Of a stretch of DNA of 64,000 bases, positions 31,372 through 41,327 are shown one piece after another. This stretch comes from CAZYFH01 sp964646815 (GTDB lineage: Bacteria; Acidobacteriota; Vicinamibacteria; Vicinamibacterales; UBA8438), in the NCBI GenBank assembly GCA_964646815.1, contig CAZYFH010000008.1, positions 65,627 through 129,626 of the forward strand, in the 5' to 3' direction. The notes beneath the pieces are model-generated. The model searched no databases and was not told the DNA's origin. It worked only from the letters and a program-made list of their open reading frames with translations. Within the stretch, counting starts at the first letter, position 1. The number at the start of each line of letters is the position of its first letter. The translations under genes and the position numbers were made by a program.

Positions 31372-34300
31372 CCCTGCCAACATTCGTCAGGCGCAACATT
31401 ACGCATTTCTGGCGCACTAACCTGGCTGTGGTCGCGGGAGTGGCCGTAGCGGTGGCTGTCCTGGCTGGCGCACTCCTCGTCGGGTCATCCGTCCGCACGA
31501 GCCTGCGTGTGCTGGCGCTCGAGCGTCTTGGCGCCATCGACCAGGTGGTCACCAGCCTGGGGTTTGTCCGGGAAGAGCTCGCCGAGGAATTGATGGGCGC
31601 GGACGGGATGACCGCGGCGTTCAGCGGTGCCGTGCCAATCGTGGCGGTGGAAGGCTTCGTGACCCATCAGGGCAGTGGACGCCGCGCCTCCAGCGTCCAG
31701 GTGTACGGCGTGGACCAGCGCTTCTGGTCCTTCCATGGGATCGAACCCGACGAACGCATGCTGGACCGCAACGCGGCGTTCGTCAGCGACGGCCTTGCCC
31801 GCGAGCTGGGAGCGGCGGACGACGACGCGCTGCTGATTCGCGTGGAGAAGCCGTCGGCGGTCCCGATCAGTTCACTCCACGGTCGCCGCGACGACGTCGG
31901 CCGTACGCTGCGGCTCGGGATCGGCCGTGTCCTGCCGGCGGCCGAGCTCGGAGAGTTCTCGTTCCGCCCGCAGCAGGGGCTTGCACGCTCCGTTTTCGTG
32001 TCGCTGACCCGCCTGCAAGACGAGCTTGAGCAAAATGGGCGCGCCAATACCATTCTGCTGGGGACGAGGGGGCAGGGGTCCGGAGCGAGCGTGAGCGAGG
32101 CGGGCCGTCTTGCGACGGCGGAAGCGGCCGTGCGGGCCACGGTACGACTCGACGATCTGGGGCTTCGGGTGCGCACGCTGGCGGACCGCGGCGCATTCGC
32201 CGTCGAGGCGGCCGCCGGTCTTCTGAACGATGCCACTGCCGCGACGGTCACCGCGACCGCCGAGCGGCAGGGTCTGCGAGTGGAGCCGGTGCTCACTTAC
32301 CTGGCCAACGCGCTGCGCGTCGGCGAGCGGCTCGTGCCGTACTCGCTCGTGACCGCGTTCAATCTCGACCTGGTCAGTTCGGCACCGCGTGAGGACGCCA
32401 GGGCACCGGCACCAGTGGTCCTGAATCGCTGGGCAGCCGACGACCTCCAGGCGGAGACCGGCGACGCGCTCACGCTCGAGTACTACGTTTGGGAGGATGA
32501 GGGCCGGCTGGCCACGCGAGAGACTGAGCTTCGCGTGGCGGACATCGTGCCGTTGGCAGGCCCGGCGGACGACCGCGATCTGGCCCCCGACTATCCCGGC
32601 ATCACGGAAGCGACCGACGTCGTCGACTGGGATCCGCCGTTCGAGGTCGATCTCCGCTTGATCAGACCGGCGGATGAGGAGTACTGGGACGAACATCGGA
32701 CGACGCCGAAGGCGTTCATCCCGCTCGGAGCCGGTCAGGAGTTGTGGGCATCGCGGTGGGGCCAGCTGACCTCGGTCCGACTGTTCCCGGCTGACCTCGG
32801 TTCGGCCGGCGGCGCGCTCGACGCGGCGCGCCAGCAATTCAGCGACGGACTTCGCGCGACCATCGACCCGCTCGCGCTCGGATTCGTGGTCTACCCGGCG
32901 CGCGCCCTCGCGCTCGAAGCCTCAACCGGCGCCACGGACTTCGGCCTCTACTTCATCTACTTCAGCTTCTTTCTGGTCGTGTCAGCCTTGTTGCTCTCCT
33001 GCCTGTTCTTTCGGCTCGGCGTCGAGCAGCGGCTGCCCGAGCTCGGCCTGCTGCGCGCCACTGGGTTCGACGCGCGAACGATTCGGCGGGTGTTTCTCGG
33101 CGAGGCCTTCGTCCTATCCGTGGCCGGGAGTCTCGTCGGTGTCGTGGGCGCCCTTGGCTATGCTGACCTGATCATGTGGGGGCTGCGCACGTGGTGGGTG
33201 GACGCGGTGGGCACGACGCGGCTGACGCTCCATGTGTCGCCGTGGATGCTCACGGCCGGGGTGGCCGGCGGCGTTGTCTCGGCGTTCGCATCCATCGCCT
33301 GGACGCTCAGGGCGTTGGCGCCCGCCTCGCCGCGAAGTCTGCTGGCGGGTGCAGTGGCGGAGGTGACCGGTGCGGCCGACGCGGCTGCCGGTGCGCGGCC
33401 GAACCAGTCGCGCATGCGGGCGGTCGCCCTCGCGCTGACCGTGCTCGGTCTCGCGCTGGTCGGTCTCGCGTCCACCGGGGTTCTTGCCTCGACGGCTGGC
33501 TTCTTCGGCGGCGGGCTCGTGCTGCTGTGCGCGATGCTGGCGTTTGTGTCGGCCTGGCTCAACGATCGGCCCAAGCGGGACGCCGCTGGTCGGTGGTCGC
33601 TTTCGCAGGTCGGTTTCCGTAACGCGTCGTATCGTCCCGGCCGGAGCGTGCTCTGCATCGCCCTGATTGCGTCGGCGGCGTTCATCATCGTCGCCGTCGA
33701 TGCGTTCCGCCGTGAAGGCGGGGGCGTCGAGCTCGATCCGCAGTCAGGGACCGGCGGTTTCACGTTGCTCGCCGACACGCTACTGCCGATCGTGCACGAT
33801 CCATCGACCGACGTCGGCCGGGATGCACTCAACATCGGCGACCTCTATGAAGCAGAGGGGCCGCTTGTGGGCGTCACGTTGCAGCGTTTCCGCCTACGAC
33901 CTGGCGAGGACGCCAGCTGCTTGAATCTCTATCAGGCCAAGGACCCACGCGTTCTGGCGCCGACGACGGCATTTGTCGAGGAGGGGCGCTTTGCATTCAG
34001 TCAGAGCCTGGCCGACACGACCGAGGAGACCGCGAACCCGTGGCTGCTGCTCGATCGCGTGTTCGACGACGGCGCCATTCCGGCCATTGCGGACCAGACG
34101 TCGCTGAACTATGCCCTGCACCTGGCAGTGGGTGACGACTTCGTGCTGAACAAGGACACCGACCGGCCGATCCGGCTCCGGATTGTCGCCGCGCTGTCGG
34201 ACAGCATCTTCCAGCGGGAGCTGCTGATCGGCGAGCAGCAGTTTGAGCGGGTCTTTCCCGACTACGACGGCTATCGCTTCTTCCTCATCGACGCGGCGCC

Positions 34301-34790
34301 CGACCGTGTTGCTGACGTCAGCGCGGCGTTCGAAGACCGCATGGCGGACTTCGGATTCGACGTCGTCTCTGCGGGTGAGCGGCTGGCGGCGTTCCATCGC
34401 GTGGAGAACACCTATCTGGCGACGTTTCAGACCCTCGGCGGGTTGGGGCTCGTCCTGGGGACGCTCGGGTTGGGCGCGGTGCTGCTCCGCAACGTCCTGG
34501 AGCGGCGCCGGGAGCTCGCCCTCCTGCGCGCGGTCGGCTACAACGCGGGCCATCTCTCGTTGATGGTGCTTGCGGAGAACGCGTTCCTGCTCGGCGCCGG
34601 ACTTGCTGCGGGCACGACGTGCGCCATCGTGGCCATCGCGCCCGCATGGCTCGAACGGGGTGGCGGCGTGCCGGTGCTATCGCTGGGTGGACTGCTCCTG
34701 GTGGTCGTCGCCACCGGCTTGATGGCGTCGCTGGCGGCGACCGTTGCCGCGGTGCGGTCCCCGCTCCTGGCGGCCCTCCGCTCGGAATAG
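31368..34790 (+). CDS. Giant FtsX/MacB-type ABC permease
   Basis: 1,140 residues in the inner membrane. It starts with a membrane helix (VVAGVAVAVAVLAGALLVGS), a large extracytoplasmic domain (about 50-510), a four-helix FtsX bundle with the typical motif LGLLRATGFDARTIRRVFLGE, further hydrophobic helices, a second periplasmic domain and a last FtsX bundle with ELALLRAVGYNAGHLSLMVL. This double-FtsX layout is common in LolCE-like single-chain permeases of Acidobacteriota. Partner ATPase directly upstream. Likely moves lipoproteins, lipids or peptides across the envelope; cargo unknown. Confidence 0.9.
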   Translation: MTLPTFVRRNITHFWRTNLAVVAGVAVAVAVLAGALLVGSSVRTSLRVLALERLGAIDQVVTSLGFVREELAEELMGADGMTAAFSGAVPIVAVEGFVTHQGSGRRASSVQVYGVDQRFWSFHGIEPDERMLDRNAAFVSDGLARELGAADDDALLIRVEKPSAVPISSLHGRRDDVGRTLRLGIGRVLPAAELGEFSFRPQQGLARSVFVSLTRLQDELEQNGRANTILLGTRGQGSGASVSEAGRLATAEAAVRATVRLDDLGLRVRTLADRGAFAVEAAAGLLNDATAATVTATAERQGLRVEPVLTYLANALRVGERLVPYSLVTAFNLDLVSSAPREDARAPAPVVLNRWAADDLQAETGDALTLEYYVWEDEGRLATRETELRVADIVPLAGPADDRDLAPDYPGITEATDVVDWDPPFEVDLRLIRPADEEYWDEHRTTPKAFIPLGAGQELWASRWGQLTSVRLFPADLGSAGGALDAARQQFSDGLRATIDPLALGFVVYPARALALEASTGATDFGLYFIYFSFFLVVSALLLSCLFFRLGVEQRLPELGLLRATGFDARTIRRVFLGEAFVLSVAGSLVGVVGALGYADLIMWGLRTWWVDAVGTTRLTLHVSPWMLTAGVAGGVVSAFASIAWTLRALAPASPRSLLAGAVAEVTGAADAAAGARPNQSRMRAVALALTVLGLALVGLASTGVLASTAGFFGGGLVLLCAMLAFVSAWLNDRPKRDAAGRWSLSQVGFRNASYRPGRSVLCIALIASAAFIIVAVDAFRREGGGVELDPQSGTGGFTLLADTLLPIVHDPSTDVGRDALNIGDLYEAEGPLVGVTLQRFRLRPGEDASCLNLYQAKDPRVLAPTTAFVEEGRFAFSQSLADTTEETANPWLLLDRVFDDGAIPAIADQTSLNYALHLAVGDDFVLNKDTDRPIRLRIVAALSDSIFQRELLIGEQQFERVFPDYDGYRFFLIDAAPDRVADVSAAFEDRMADFGFDVVSAGERLAAFHRVENTYLATFQTLGGLGLVLGTLGLGAVLLRNVLERRRELALLRAVGYNAGHLSLMVLAENAFLLGAGLAAGTTCAIVAIAPAWLERGGGVPVLSLGGLLLVVVATGLMASLAATVAAVRSPLLAALRSE

Positions 34791-34812
34791 GCCTCCACAG
34801 GCGGTGGTGCAG

Positions 34813-35565
34813 ATGTTCGAGACAGAGATACGTGATGGTGTCGCGATCGCTCGGTTCGCGCACGGCAAGGTGAACGCGCTCGACGTGGAGTTCTTGACCG
34901 GGTGGATGGACGAGCTCAAGTCACTGGCGAGCGTCGAGACCCCCGCTGCCGTCGTCACCGGCACCGGCAGCGTGTTCTCCGCGGGGGTGGATCTCCGTCG
35001 GCTGACGGCCGGCGGGCGCGACTACGTGCGCGAGTTCCTCCCGCTGATGGCCGAGGCCTTCCACGAGACACTGACGTTTCCCAAGCCGCTCATCGCGGCC
35101 GTGAACGGCCATGCGGTCGCGGGCGGCTGCATCCTGGCCTGCGCCTGTGACTACCGCGTGATGACTGAGGGGTCCGGGCGCATCGGGACCCCCGAGCTCT
35201 CGGTCGGGGTGCCGTTCCCCAACGTCGCCATGGAAATCCTGCGTCTCACGGTGCCCGCCAACCGGTTGCAGGCGGTGATCTACCAGGGCAAGATGTACAC
35301 GCCTTCCGAGGCCCTCGGCGAGGGTCTCATCGACGAGCTCGCGCCGGCGGAGCGTCTCATCGACCGCGCGGTCGAGATCGCGTCCCGGCTTGGTCGCGTG
35401 CCAGCGGCCTCGTTCGCGTTGACGAAGCGGCTCATCCGCCAGCCCGGGCAGGACCGCCTCGCGCGCTTCCAGCGCTCCATCGACGAGGACGTCCTCGCGG
35501 CGTGGATGTCGCCGCCGGTGCTGGACGCGGTCGGTGCGTATGTCGACCGCACACTAAAGAAGTAG
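34813..35565 (+). CDS. Enoyl-CoA hydratase/isomerase family protein
   Basis: A 250-residue crotonase-fold protein. TGTGSVFSAGVDLRRLTAGG and NGHAVAGGCILACACDYRVM form the oxyanion hole; GTPELSVGVPFPNVAMEILR follows. The position of the usual second catalytic Glu is not conserved in an obvious way, so hydratase, isomerase or thioesterase activity cannot be chosen. ATG at 34813 is 22 nt past the permease stop. Confidence 0.88.
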   Translation: MFETEIRDGVAIARFAHGKVNALDVEFLTGWMDELKSLASVETPAAVVTGTGSVFSAGVDLRRLTAGGRDYVREFLPLMAEAFHETLTFPKPLIAAVNGHAVAGGCILACACDYRVMTEGSGRIGTPELSVGVPFPNVAMEILRLTVPANRLQAVIYQGKMYTPSEALGEGLIDELAPAERLIDRAVEIASRLGRVPAASFALTKRLIRQPGQDRLARFQRSIDEDVLAAWMSPPVLDAVGAYVDRTLKK

Positions 35566-35575
35566 GGAGGATCCG

Positions 35576-38500
35576 ATGGTGGGACGGACGCGGGTAGGAG
35601 TCGTCGTAGCCGCGTATACGATGATCGTCCTGTGCAGCGGTGCGTCGGCGTCCGCGCAGACCAAGCTGTTGCGCTTTCCCGACGTACACGGTGAGCGCGT
35701 CGTGTTCAGCTACGCCGGTGACCTCTGGTTAGCCTCGGTCGACGGTGGCGACGCCCGCCGCCTGACGGCTCATCCGGGAGTTGAGCTGTTTCCAGCGTTT
35801 TCACCGGACGGTTCGAAAATTGCGTTCACTGGCCAATACGACGGTGACGAGCAGGTCTACGTGATCCCCGCGGCGGGCGGGGTGCCGGAGCAGCTCACCT
35901 ACTATCCGGCGCGCGGGCCGTTGGCGCCGCGTTGGGGCTACGACAATCAGGTGTACGACTGGAGTCCGGATGGTCGCTCCGTGCTGTTCCGGTCGCTGCG
36001 GTATAGCACCGATCTGTCGGATAGCCGTCTCTATCTCGCGTCGGTCGACGGTGGGTTGCCGGTGCCGCTTGCGATGCCCGAGTCGGGTGCCGGTGACCTG
36101 TCGCCGGACGGTGCCCGCGTCGTCTACTCGCCGCTGTTTCGGGACTTCCGCACCTGGAAGCGCTACGAAGGGGGATGGGCGCAGGAACTCTACATCTTCG
36201 ACCGTGAGACGCACATCGTCGAACGGGTCACCAACCACCGGCGCGCCGATCGAGATCCGATGTGGATCGGCAACGCCATCTATTTCACCTCGGACCGAAG
36301 CGGCACGCTGAATCTCTACAGCTACGACATCGCCACGCGAGAGACGACGCAGCTGACCGAAAGCGGCACGTGGGACGTCCGTTGGCCGGGTGACGACGGC
36401 GCGAACCAAATCATCTACGAGCTGAACGGCGAGCTCGAGATCTATGCCATCGACACCGGGCGGACACGACGGATTGCCATTCGTGTCCCTGACGACGGGC
36501 TCGCCACGCGCCCCTCGCGGATCTCGGCGGCCAGCCTCATTGAGGATGCCGAGCTGAGTCCGAAGGGGGAGCGCGCGCTCTTCGTCGCGCGCGGTGACAT
36601 CTTCACCGCGCCGATTGAGCATGGTCCGACGCGCAACCTCACCCGGAGCTCCTATGCCCACGACAAGTGGGCCCGCTGGTCGCCGGACGGGCGCTGGATC
36701 GCGTTCGTCTCGGACGCAACCGGCGAGGACGAGATCTACATCGTTGCGCAGGATGGTTCAGAGCCGCTCCAACAGCTGACCAACGGAGGGAGGGCGATGC
36801 GCTACGCGCCCGAATGGTCGCCGACCGGGGACCATCTCGCCTTCAGCGACAAGGACGGGCGGCTGTTCCTGCTCGAGGTGGCCACGAAGGCCGTGACGGA
36901 GGTGGCAGACGAGGCGCGCGGGCAACTGCGCGACTACACCTGGTCGCCACACGGCGGCCATCTGGCGTTCTCGATGACCGACCCTACCGACTTCAACTCG
37001 ATCTACATCTGGAGCCGGGCGGACCAGGAGCTCCGCAAGATCACGAGCGATTACTTCCACGAGTGGAATCCGGTCTGGGATCCGGATGGCGACTACCTCT
37101 ACTACCTCTCCGACCGGCAGTTCGCACCGCAGCTCGGATCGTTCGAGTGGAACTATCTCGTCGACCGCGAGACCGGGATCTACGCGCTGGCCTTGCGCAC
37201 GGACGTGGCGCACCCCCTGCCACCCGAGAGCGATGAGGTGGAGGTCGAGGCGGACGACGATGAGAGCGACGAGGCTCCTGAGGACGAGGCGGAGGGCGCG
37301 GGCGACGACGACGAAGGTGATGATGCCGATGCCATGGATCCGATCGAGATCGATTTCGACGGGCTCGCGAAACGTGTCGTGCGCCTGCCGGTCGCCTTCG
37401 ACAACTACTCCGGGTTGAGTGCGGGTGATGGACGCGTGTTCGTCATCCGAGGTGGGGCGCAGTACTACGGGCGCGGGGCCAACGTGCAGCCGGCGCTCCT
37501 GAGTTTCGTGCTTGCCGACCGGGAAACCAAGACGCTCGCCGAGGGTATCGGCGGGTACGCGGTGTCGGCGGACGACGAGCACGTGCTGGTACGTGAGGGC
37601 GGTACGTGGAAAGTGTACCCGGCGGCGGGGGGGGACGCGAAGACCGTGTCGACGGGCGGCCTGATGGTCGACCGGGTGCCTGCTGAAGAGTGGGCGCAGA
37701 TCTTCGACGAGGTCTGGCGGCGTTTTCGAGATTTTTTCTATGTCGAGAACATGCACGGCTACGACTGGGAGGAGCTGAGGCACCAGTACGAACCGCTCCT
37801 CGCACATGTCGCGCACCGGTCGGACCTAAACTACGTCATCGGTGAAATGGTCGCCGAACTCAGCGTCTCGCACGCCTACATCTCGGGTGGGGATTGGGAG
37901 ACGCCGGAGCGACCGGCCGTGGCGTTGCCCGGCGCGGTCTTCGAGTTCGACCGTCAGGTCGGGCGGTATCAGCTCACCGAGATCTTCGCCGGACACAACG
38001 AAGAGCCGAGGTATCGCTCACCGCTCACCGAGATCGGCGTCGACGCGCGGGTAGGGGACTACGTGCTAGCAATCGACGGCGAGGAGCTGCTCGGTTCGGA
38101 CAATCCCTATAGGCTGCTTCGTCACCGCGCCGACCGACCCGTGAGGTTGACCGTGAATGTTTCGGCGACATTCGACGGGGCGCGCGAGGTCACCTTCAGA
38201 CCGCTCACGGCGGAACGCAGCCTGCGGTATCTCACCGAGGTCGAAGCCAACCGCCGCAAGGTCGCCGAGCTCACTGATGGTCGCGTGGGCTATCTCCACG
38301 TCCCCGATATGGGGGCCGCCGGGATCCAGGAGTTCATCAAGTGGTACTACGGGCAGATCCGCAAGGAGGGCATCGTCATTGACGTTCGCGGAAACGGTGG
38401 TGGCAACGTATCGGAGATGCTGATCGAGCGACTGCGCCGGACGGTGCTCGGCACGCGTTTCGCGCGGACCTACGACACTCCGGACACGTATCCGTCCACC

Positions 38501-38887
38501 ACGTTCAACGGCCACCTCGTCTGCATCCTCGACGAGGACTCCGCGTCGGATGGGGACATCTTCCCGTATCGGTTCCGTGAAGCGGGGCTCGGCCCGCTCA
38601 TCGGAAAGCGGTCGTGGGGGGGTGTCATCGGCATCACGAACCACGGCCCGTTGATCGACGGCGGCGCGGTCAACGTACCGCAATTCGGAACGAACGCGGC
38701 CGATGGGAGCTGGGTGGTTGAAAACGTTGGTGTCGAGCCAGACATCGAGGTCGACAACGATCCACGGTCAGTCATCGCCGGTCGGGATCCACAGCTCGAA
38801 CGGGCTGTCGAGGAGATCTTACGGATGATCCGGGACAACCCGAGGCATCTCCCGGAGCGGCCCGCGGCCCCCGTGAAGACCCCATAA
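35576..38887 (+). CDS. Tricorn-like S41 protease
   Basis: 1,103 residues with a signal peptide (ending near ASASAQ). Residues 30-330 and 335-700 form two beta-propellers built of repeats such as AFSPDGSKIAFTG and WSPDGRWIAFVSD. A strongly acidic stretch (about 543-585, rich in D and E) interrupts the second. The catalytic part has Ser765-His766 (VSHAYI), a PDZ-like domain and EDSASDGDIFPY with the nucleophile Ser991; ENVGVEPDIEVD supplies the last Glu. This is the architecture of archaeal Tricorn, here exported, for degrading peptides. GGAGG precedes the ATG, 10 nt after the crotonase stop. The oligopeptidase gene follows without a gap. Confidence 0.93.
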   Translation: MVGRTRVGVVVAAYTMIVLCSGASASAQTKLLRFPDVHGERVVFSYAGDLWLASVDGGDARRLTAHPGVELFPAFSPDGSKIAFTGQYDGDEQVYVIPAAGGVPEQLTYYPARGPLAPRWGYDNQVYDWSPDGRSVLFRSLRYSTDLSDSRLYLASVDGGLPVPLAMPESGAGDLSPDGARVVYSPLFRDFRTWKRYEGGWAQELYIFDRETHIVERVTNHRRADRDPMWIGNAIYFTSDRSGTLNLYSYDIATRETTQLTESGTWDVRWPGDDGANQIIYELNGELEIYAIDTGRTRRIAIRVPDDGLATRPSRISAASLIEDAELSPKGERALFVARGDIFTAPIEHGPTRNLTRSSYAHDKWARWSPDGRWIAFVSDATGEDEIYIVAQDGSEPLQQLTNGGRAMRYAPEWSPTGDHLAFSDKDGRLFLLEVATKAVTEVADEARGQLRDYTWSPHGGHLAFSMTDPTDFNSIYIWSRADQELRKITSDYFHEWNPVWDPDGDYLYYLSDRQFAPQLGSFEWNYLVDRETGIYALALRTDVAHPLPPESDEVEVEADDDESDEAPEDEAEGAGDDDEGDDADAMDPIEIDFDGLAKRVVRLPVAFDNYSGLSAGDGRVFVIRGGAQYYGRGANVQPALLSFVLADRETKTLAEGIGGYAVSADDEHVLVREGGTWKVYPAAGGDAKTVSTGGLMVDRVPAEEWAQIFDEVWRRFRDFFYVENMHGYDWEELRHQYEPLLAHVAHRSDLNYVIGEMVAELSVSHAYISGGDWETPERPAVALPGAVFEFDRQVGRYQLTEIFAGHNEEPRYRSPLTEIGVDARVGDYVLAIDGEELLGSDNPYRLLRHRADRPVRLTVNVSATFDGAREVTFRPLTAERSLRYLTEVEANRRKVAELTDGRVGYLHVPDMGAAGIQEFIKWYYGQIRKEGIVIDVRGNGGGNVSEMLIERLRRTVLGTRFARTYDTPDTYPSTTFNGHLVCILDEDSASDGDIFPYRFREAGLGPLIGKRSWGGVIGITNHGPLIDGGAVNVPQFGTNAADGSWVVENVGVEPDIEVDNDPRSVIAGRDPQLERAVEEILRMIRDNPRHLPERPAAPVKTP

Positions 38888-40963
38888 GTGCCCTTGCCCG
38901 TGGGTATGGTGCCTCCCGTCGCGCCGAAGCGCCCGCATCGCCTCGAGAAGCATGGTGACGTGCGCATCGATGACTACTATTGGCTGCGTGACCGGGACGA
39001 CCCCGAGGTTGTCGCCTATCTCGAAGGCGAGAACGCGTACCAACAGGCCGTGATGGCCGGGACGGCGGATTTCGAGGCACGGCTGTTCGAGGAGATCAAG
39101 GGCCGCATCAAACAGACCGACATGTCGGTGCCGTATCGCGAGGGCGACTACCGGTACTACCGGCGCGTTGAGGATGGACGGGACTATAAGATCTACTGCC
39201 GGGCATCGATTGGCTCCGAGGCCGAGGAGATTCTGCTCGACGTCAACATGGTCGCCGCCGGCCACGAGTTCTGCGACATCGGCGCGCGGCGCGTGAGCCC
39301 GAGCCAGCGCCTCCTGGCGTATGCGGTCGATACCATCGGCCGTCGCCAGTACACGATCCGGTTTCGAGACATTGCGTCCGGCGTCGACCTCGCCGACGTC
39401 ATTCCCGATGTCGCGGCCAATGTGGCATGGTCCAGCGACAGCACCACGGTCTTCTACACCCGTCAAGACCCGACGACATTGCGGCCGTTTCAGATCTACC
39501 GCCATCGGCTCGGAACGGATGCCGCCGCTGACGTGCTGGTCTACGAAGAACAGGACGAGACCTTCAGCTGCGCCATAGGGAGCAGCCGATCGAAGCGGTT
39601 TCTCTTGATCGGGTCGTATCAGACGATGTCCACCGAGTTCCGCTACCTGGATGCGAGCGATGCCACCGGTCGGTTCGTGGTGTTTCTCCCGCGAACTCGG
39701 GGTCACGAGTACGACGTCGACCACTATCGGGGTCGGTTCTACATTCGCACCAACGCCGACGCGAGGAACTTCCGGCTCATGGAGACGAACGAGACCCAGC
39801 CCGCCCGTCGTCATTGGCGCGAGCTCGTGGCACACCGAGACGACGTCCTGTTCGAGGGCTTCGAGCTGTTTCGCGATCACCTTGTGATCGGGGAACGGCA
39901 CCAGGGTCTGACGCGGCTGCATATCCGTCCGTGGGGCAACGAAGGTGGACACGACGTGGCATTTGACGAGCCAGCGTACGACGCCTATATCGATACCAAC
40001 CGAGAACCGGGAACGAGCGTGCTACGTTTCGGTTACACGTCGATGACCACACCCGTCTCGGTCTACGACTACGACATGGCGACGCGCGAGCGGACCCTAC
40101 TGAAGCGCGACGAGGTGGTAGGCGACTTCGATCCCGAGCACTACCAGACGGAGCGGCTGTTCGCGACTGCCGCCGACGGCAATCGCGTGCCAATCTCCTT
40201 GGTCGCGCGGCAGGACACCAAGCGCGACGGCACGGCCCCACTACTGCTGTATGGATACGGGTCCTACGGGATCAGCATGGAGGCGGCGTTTCGATCGTCA
40301 CGCCTGAGCCTCCTCGACCGCGGCGTGACGTTCGCGATCGCGCACGTGCGCGGGGGGGAGGAGCTCGGACGCCGCTGGTACGAGGACGGCAGGCTCCGGC
40401 ACAAGCGGAACACCTTTACCGATTTCATTGCATGCGCCGACCATCTGATCGCCGAGCGGTATGCGGCCGAGGAGCGCCTCTTCGCCATGGGCGGTAGCGC
40501 AGGCGGCCTGCTGATGGGCGCCGTCATTAACATGCGGCCAGATCTCTTCCATGGCGCGGTCGCACAGGTTCCGTTCGTCGACGTGGTGACGACGATGCTC
40601 GACAAGAGCATCCCGCTCACCACGGGTGAGTACGACGAGTGGGGCGACCCGAACGAGAAGCGCGCCTACGACTACATCCGGTCGTATTCGCCCTATGACA
40701 ACGTGACTGCCGTACCCCGGCCGCATTTGCTCGTGATGACGGGTCTTCATGACTCGCAAGTTCAGTTCTGGGAGCCGGCGAAATGGGTGGCGAAACTTCG
40801 CGCGCTCAAGGTCGACAACCGGCGCCTGCTGCTCAAGACCAACATGGACGCCGGCCACGGGGGCGCGTCTGGCCGCGACCGCCAATACCGGGAGACCGCG
40901 CTCCAATACGCATTCTTGCTCGATCTGGCGGGTCTCGTCGACGGCCCGCCGCCCGAGCGATAG
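38888..40963 (+). CDS. S9A prolyl oligopeptidase family peptidase (oligopeptidase B-like)
   Basis: 691 residues, without an obvious signal peptide. An N-terminal propeller (about 75-420) gates an alpha/beta-hydrolase domain. The nucleophile is Ser537 in GGSAGG; GLHDSQVQFWEPAKW and NMDAGHGG contain the Asp and His. YGYGSYG and HVRGGEELGRRWYE are typical of oligopeptidase B. GTG start abuts the TAA of the S41 protease gene; an ATG six codons later is an alternative. Together the pair would cut oligopeptides in succession, one outside and one inside the cytoplasmic membrane. Confidence 0.92.
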   Translation: MPLPVGMVPPVAPKRPHRLEKHGDVRIDDYYWLRDRDDPEVVAYLEGENAYQQAVMAGTADFEARLFEEIKGRIKQTDMSVPYREGDYRYYRRVEDGRDYKIYCRASIGSEAEEILLDVNMVAAGHEFCDIGARRVSPSQRLLAYAVDTIGRRQYTIRFRDIASGVDLADVIPDVAANVAWSSDSTTVFYTRQDPTTLRPFQIYRHRLGTDAAADVLVYEEQDETFSCAIGSSRSKRFLLIGSYQTMSTEFRYLDASDATGRFVVFLPRTRGHEYDVDHYRGRFYIRTNADARNFRLMETNETQPARRHWRELVAHRDDVLFEGFELFRDHLVIGERHQGLTRLHIRPWGNEGGHDVAFDEPAYDAYIDTNREPGTSVLRFGYTSMTTPVSVYDYDMATRERTLLKRDEVVGDFDPEHYQTERLFATAADGNRVPISLVARQDTKRDGTAPLLLYGYGSYGISMEAAFRSSRLSLLDRGVTFAIAHVRGGEELGRRWYEDGRLRHKRNTFTDFIACADHLIAERYAAEERLFAMGGSAGGLLMGAVINMRPDLFHGAVAQVPFVDVVTTMLDKSIPLTTGEYDEWGDPNEKRAYDYIRSYSPYDNVTAVPRPHLLVMTGLHDSQVQFWEPAKWVAKLRALKVDNRRLLLKTNMDAGHGGASGRDRQYRETALQYAFLLDLAGLVDGPPPER

Positions 40964-41244
40964 GGAGGCTGCACTCAGCCCCGCTGTGGGGGGTGACGAC
41001 GCCGGCCGCACCTTTGTTCGCTGGCGGCTGCGGTTGCTCGACGCCGAGGCGCTTGTGCTCTGACCTTTCGGTGCCCACCACGGGCTCCTGGCGTTCAGCG
41101 ACACGACCTCGGGACACGGCGGTCCGACGCGGCGAAACGCCTGAGATGTGTTGGTCGTCTCTCTCAATCGACGTGTGGATTGGGCCGTGATGCGGCCCGA
41201 TAATGAGCATTCTGTAATGGGTTGGACCGTCGGTGACAGCCACG
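40964..41244. other. Gap between oligopeptidase and PQQ-propeller gene
   Basis: With the family B repeat that follows it, this makes a 364-bp gap. I see no gene, tRNA or clear terminator; frames on both strands lack family motifs. Confidence 0.5.
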
Positions 41245-41297
41245 GCGCGCACGTGTGCGTCCCGCGGCCGCGTGGGGTTCGGGGCGAAGCCCCGACC
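41245..41297. repeat. Dispersed repeat family B, copy 2
   Basis: CACGGCGCGCACGTGTGCGT, CCCGCGGCCGCG and the hairpin GGGGCGAAGCCCC, in the same order as at 58826-58886. It lies about 30 nt upstream of the following start codon. Confidence 0.4.
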
Positions 41298-41327
41298 AGA
41301 TACGATGAACGTGATCTGCGGAGGGTA

